A stretch of DNA of 31,883 nucleotides from DASZXJ01 sp035545895 (GTDB lineage Bacteria; Planctomycetota; Phycisphaerae; Tepidisphaerales; Tepidisphaeraceae): contig DASZXJ010000080.1 in NCBI GenBank assembly GCA_035545895.1, positions 1 through 31,883 of the forward strand. The letters are read 5' to 3'. Shown piece after piece: positions 31,758 through 31,883 of the stretch; the first letter of the stretch is position 1, and each line of letters starts with the position of its first letter. The translations under genes were made by a program, and so were the position numbers. The notes beneath the pieces are model-generated. The model did not search any database, had not been told where the DNA came from, and saw only the letters and a list, made by a program, of their open reading frames with translations.

Positions 31758-31883
31758 TCAAAATCCAAAGACTGGTCGGATAATTGCCCAATAGACAGGC
31801 CAGATCATTGCTAGGCACCAGTTAATCGGCAGGACTAAAATCCAATTCCACCAGTTGTAGGGATACCCATCGAAGAAAGTCAG
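31758..31883 (-). CDS. C-terminal fragment of a tryptophan-rich membrane protein (partial)
   Basis: The last 41 codons of a minus-strand gene that continues beyond the right edge. The sequence is aromatic and hydrophobic (YPYNWWNWILVLPINW, then MIWPVYWAIIRPVFGF and stop TGA), consistent with two closely spaced membrane segments. No family can be named from this piece. Confidence 0.6.
   Translation of the reverse strand: MTFFDGYPYNWWNWILVLPINWCLAMIWPVYWAIIRPVFGF

Noticed and set aside
1..31883. CRISPR arrays, insertion sequences, rRNA genes
   Set aside because: No regularly spaced direct repeats, no transposase or integrase gene, and no rRNA-like stretches were seen.

Overview
The window is bacterial, with moderately high GC, dense genes and short spacers. 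The gene set is an [FeFe]-hydrogenase operon, lipoproteins with PEGA repeats and a TolB-like propeller, a small MRIDL-type ribbon-helix-helix-like protein, a BlaI/M56 pair, and ScpB, UppP, a PIN-TRAM protein and IspD. This suits an anaerobic or fermentative member of the Planctomycetota (Phycisphaerae-like) or a related PVC lineage. That placement is an inference from gene style; no rRNA or other marker is present to settle it.

Layout. (1) 1-3.6 kb, minus strand: two lipoprotein genes (a proline/alanine-rich protein, then a PEGA plus beta-propeller protein) behind a good sigma70-type promoter. (2) 3.63-3.83 kb: two tandem copies of a nested palindromic intergenic repeat. (3) 3.86-5.1 kb, minus: a GAF-PP2C (RsbU/SpoIIE type) phosphatase. 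Divergent from it (5.17-6.93 kb, plus) is a tight operon of DUF3891, a small lipoprotein and MoaB/MogA. (4) 6.93-7.15 kb: a second type of palindromic element, then tRNA-Glu(CTC) with its own promoter and intrinsic terminator. (5) 7.2-7.44 kb, minus: a small RHH-like gene whose promoter implies a leaderless mRNA. (6) 7.52-21.27 kb, minus: an eleven-gene hydrogenase operon read from right to left: rex, hydC (NuoE-like), hydB (NuoF-like), hydA (catalytic [FeFe] hydrogenase), hydG, aspA, hydF, hydE, a thioredoxin-like [2Fe-2S] ferredoxin, a PAS-containing HydS-like sensory hydrogenase, and a hydrogenase-associated PP2C phosphatase. Nearly all junctions are 1-4 nt overlaps or gaps under 25 nt. (7) 21.3-21.56 kb: an AT-rich divergent control region with a 32-bp palindrome at the predicted hyd start site and two dyads of BlaI type over the blaI promoter. 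(8) 21.58-23.87 kb, plus: BlaI repressor and an M56 (BlaR1-like) membrane protease with a secretin-like C-terminal region. (9) 24.05-26.4 kb, plus: an isochorismatase-fold amidohydrolase and an NCS2-like permease. (10) 26.5-30.5 kb, plus: scpB, uppP, PIN-TRAM, ispD and a small membrane protein. (11) 30.6-31.7 kb, minus: an XRE regulator with an autoregulatory-looking operator and a frameshifted ImmA/IrrE protease gene; the right edge holds the 3' end of a tryptophan-rich membrane protein gene.

How the genes work together. HydA, HydB and HydC should form a trimeric NAD(H)/ferredoxin-linked (electron-bifurcating type) hydrogenase. HydE, HydF and HydG build its H-cluster, and Rex would tie expression to NADH/NAD+. 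AspA sits inside the maturase block and could supply ammonium. The 3' end of the operon adds what looks like a hydrogen- or redox-sensing output: a second H-cluster protein lacking the proton-relay cysteine and carrying a PAS domain, a small [2Fe-2S] protein, and a PP2C phosphatase. This sensor-phosphatase module, wired into the same transcript as enzyme and maturases, is the most interesting part of the window.
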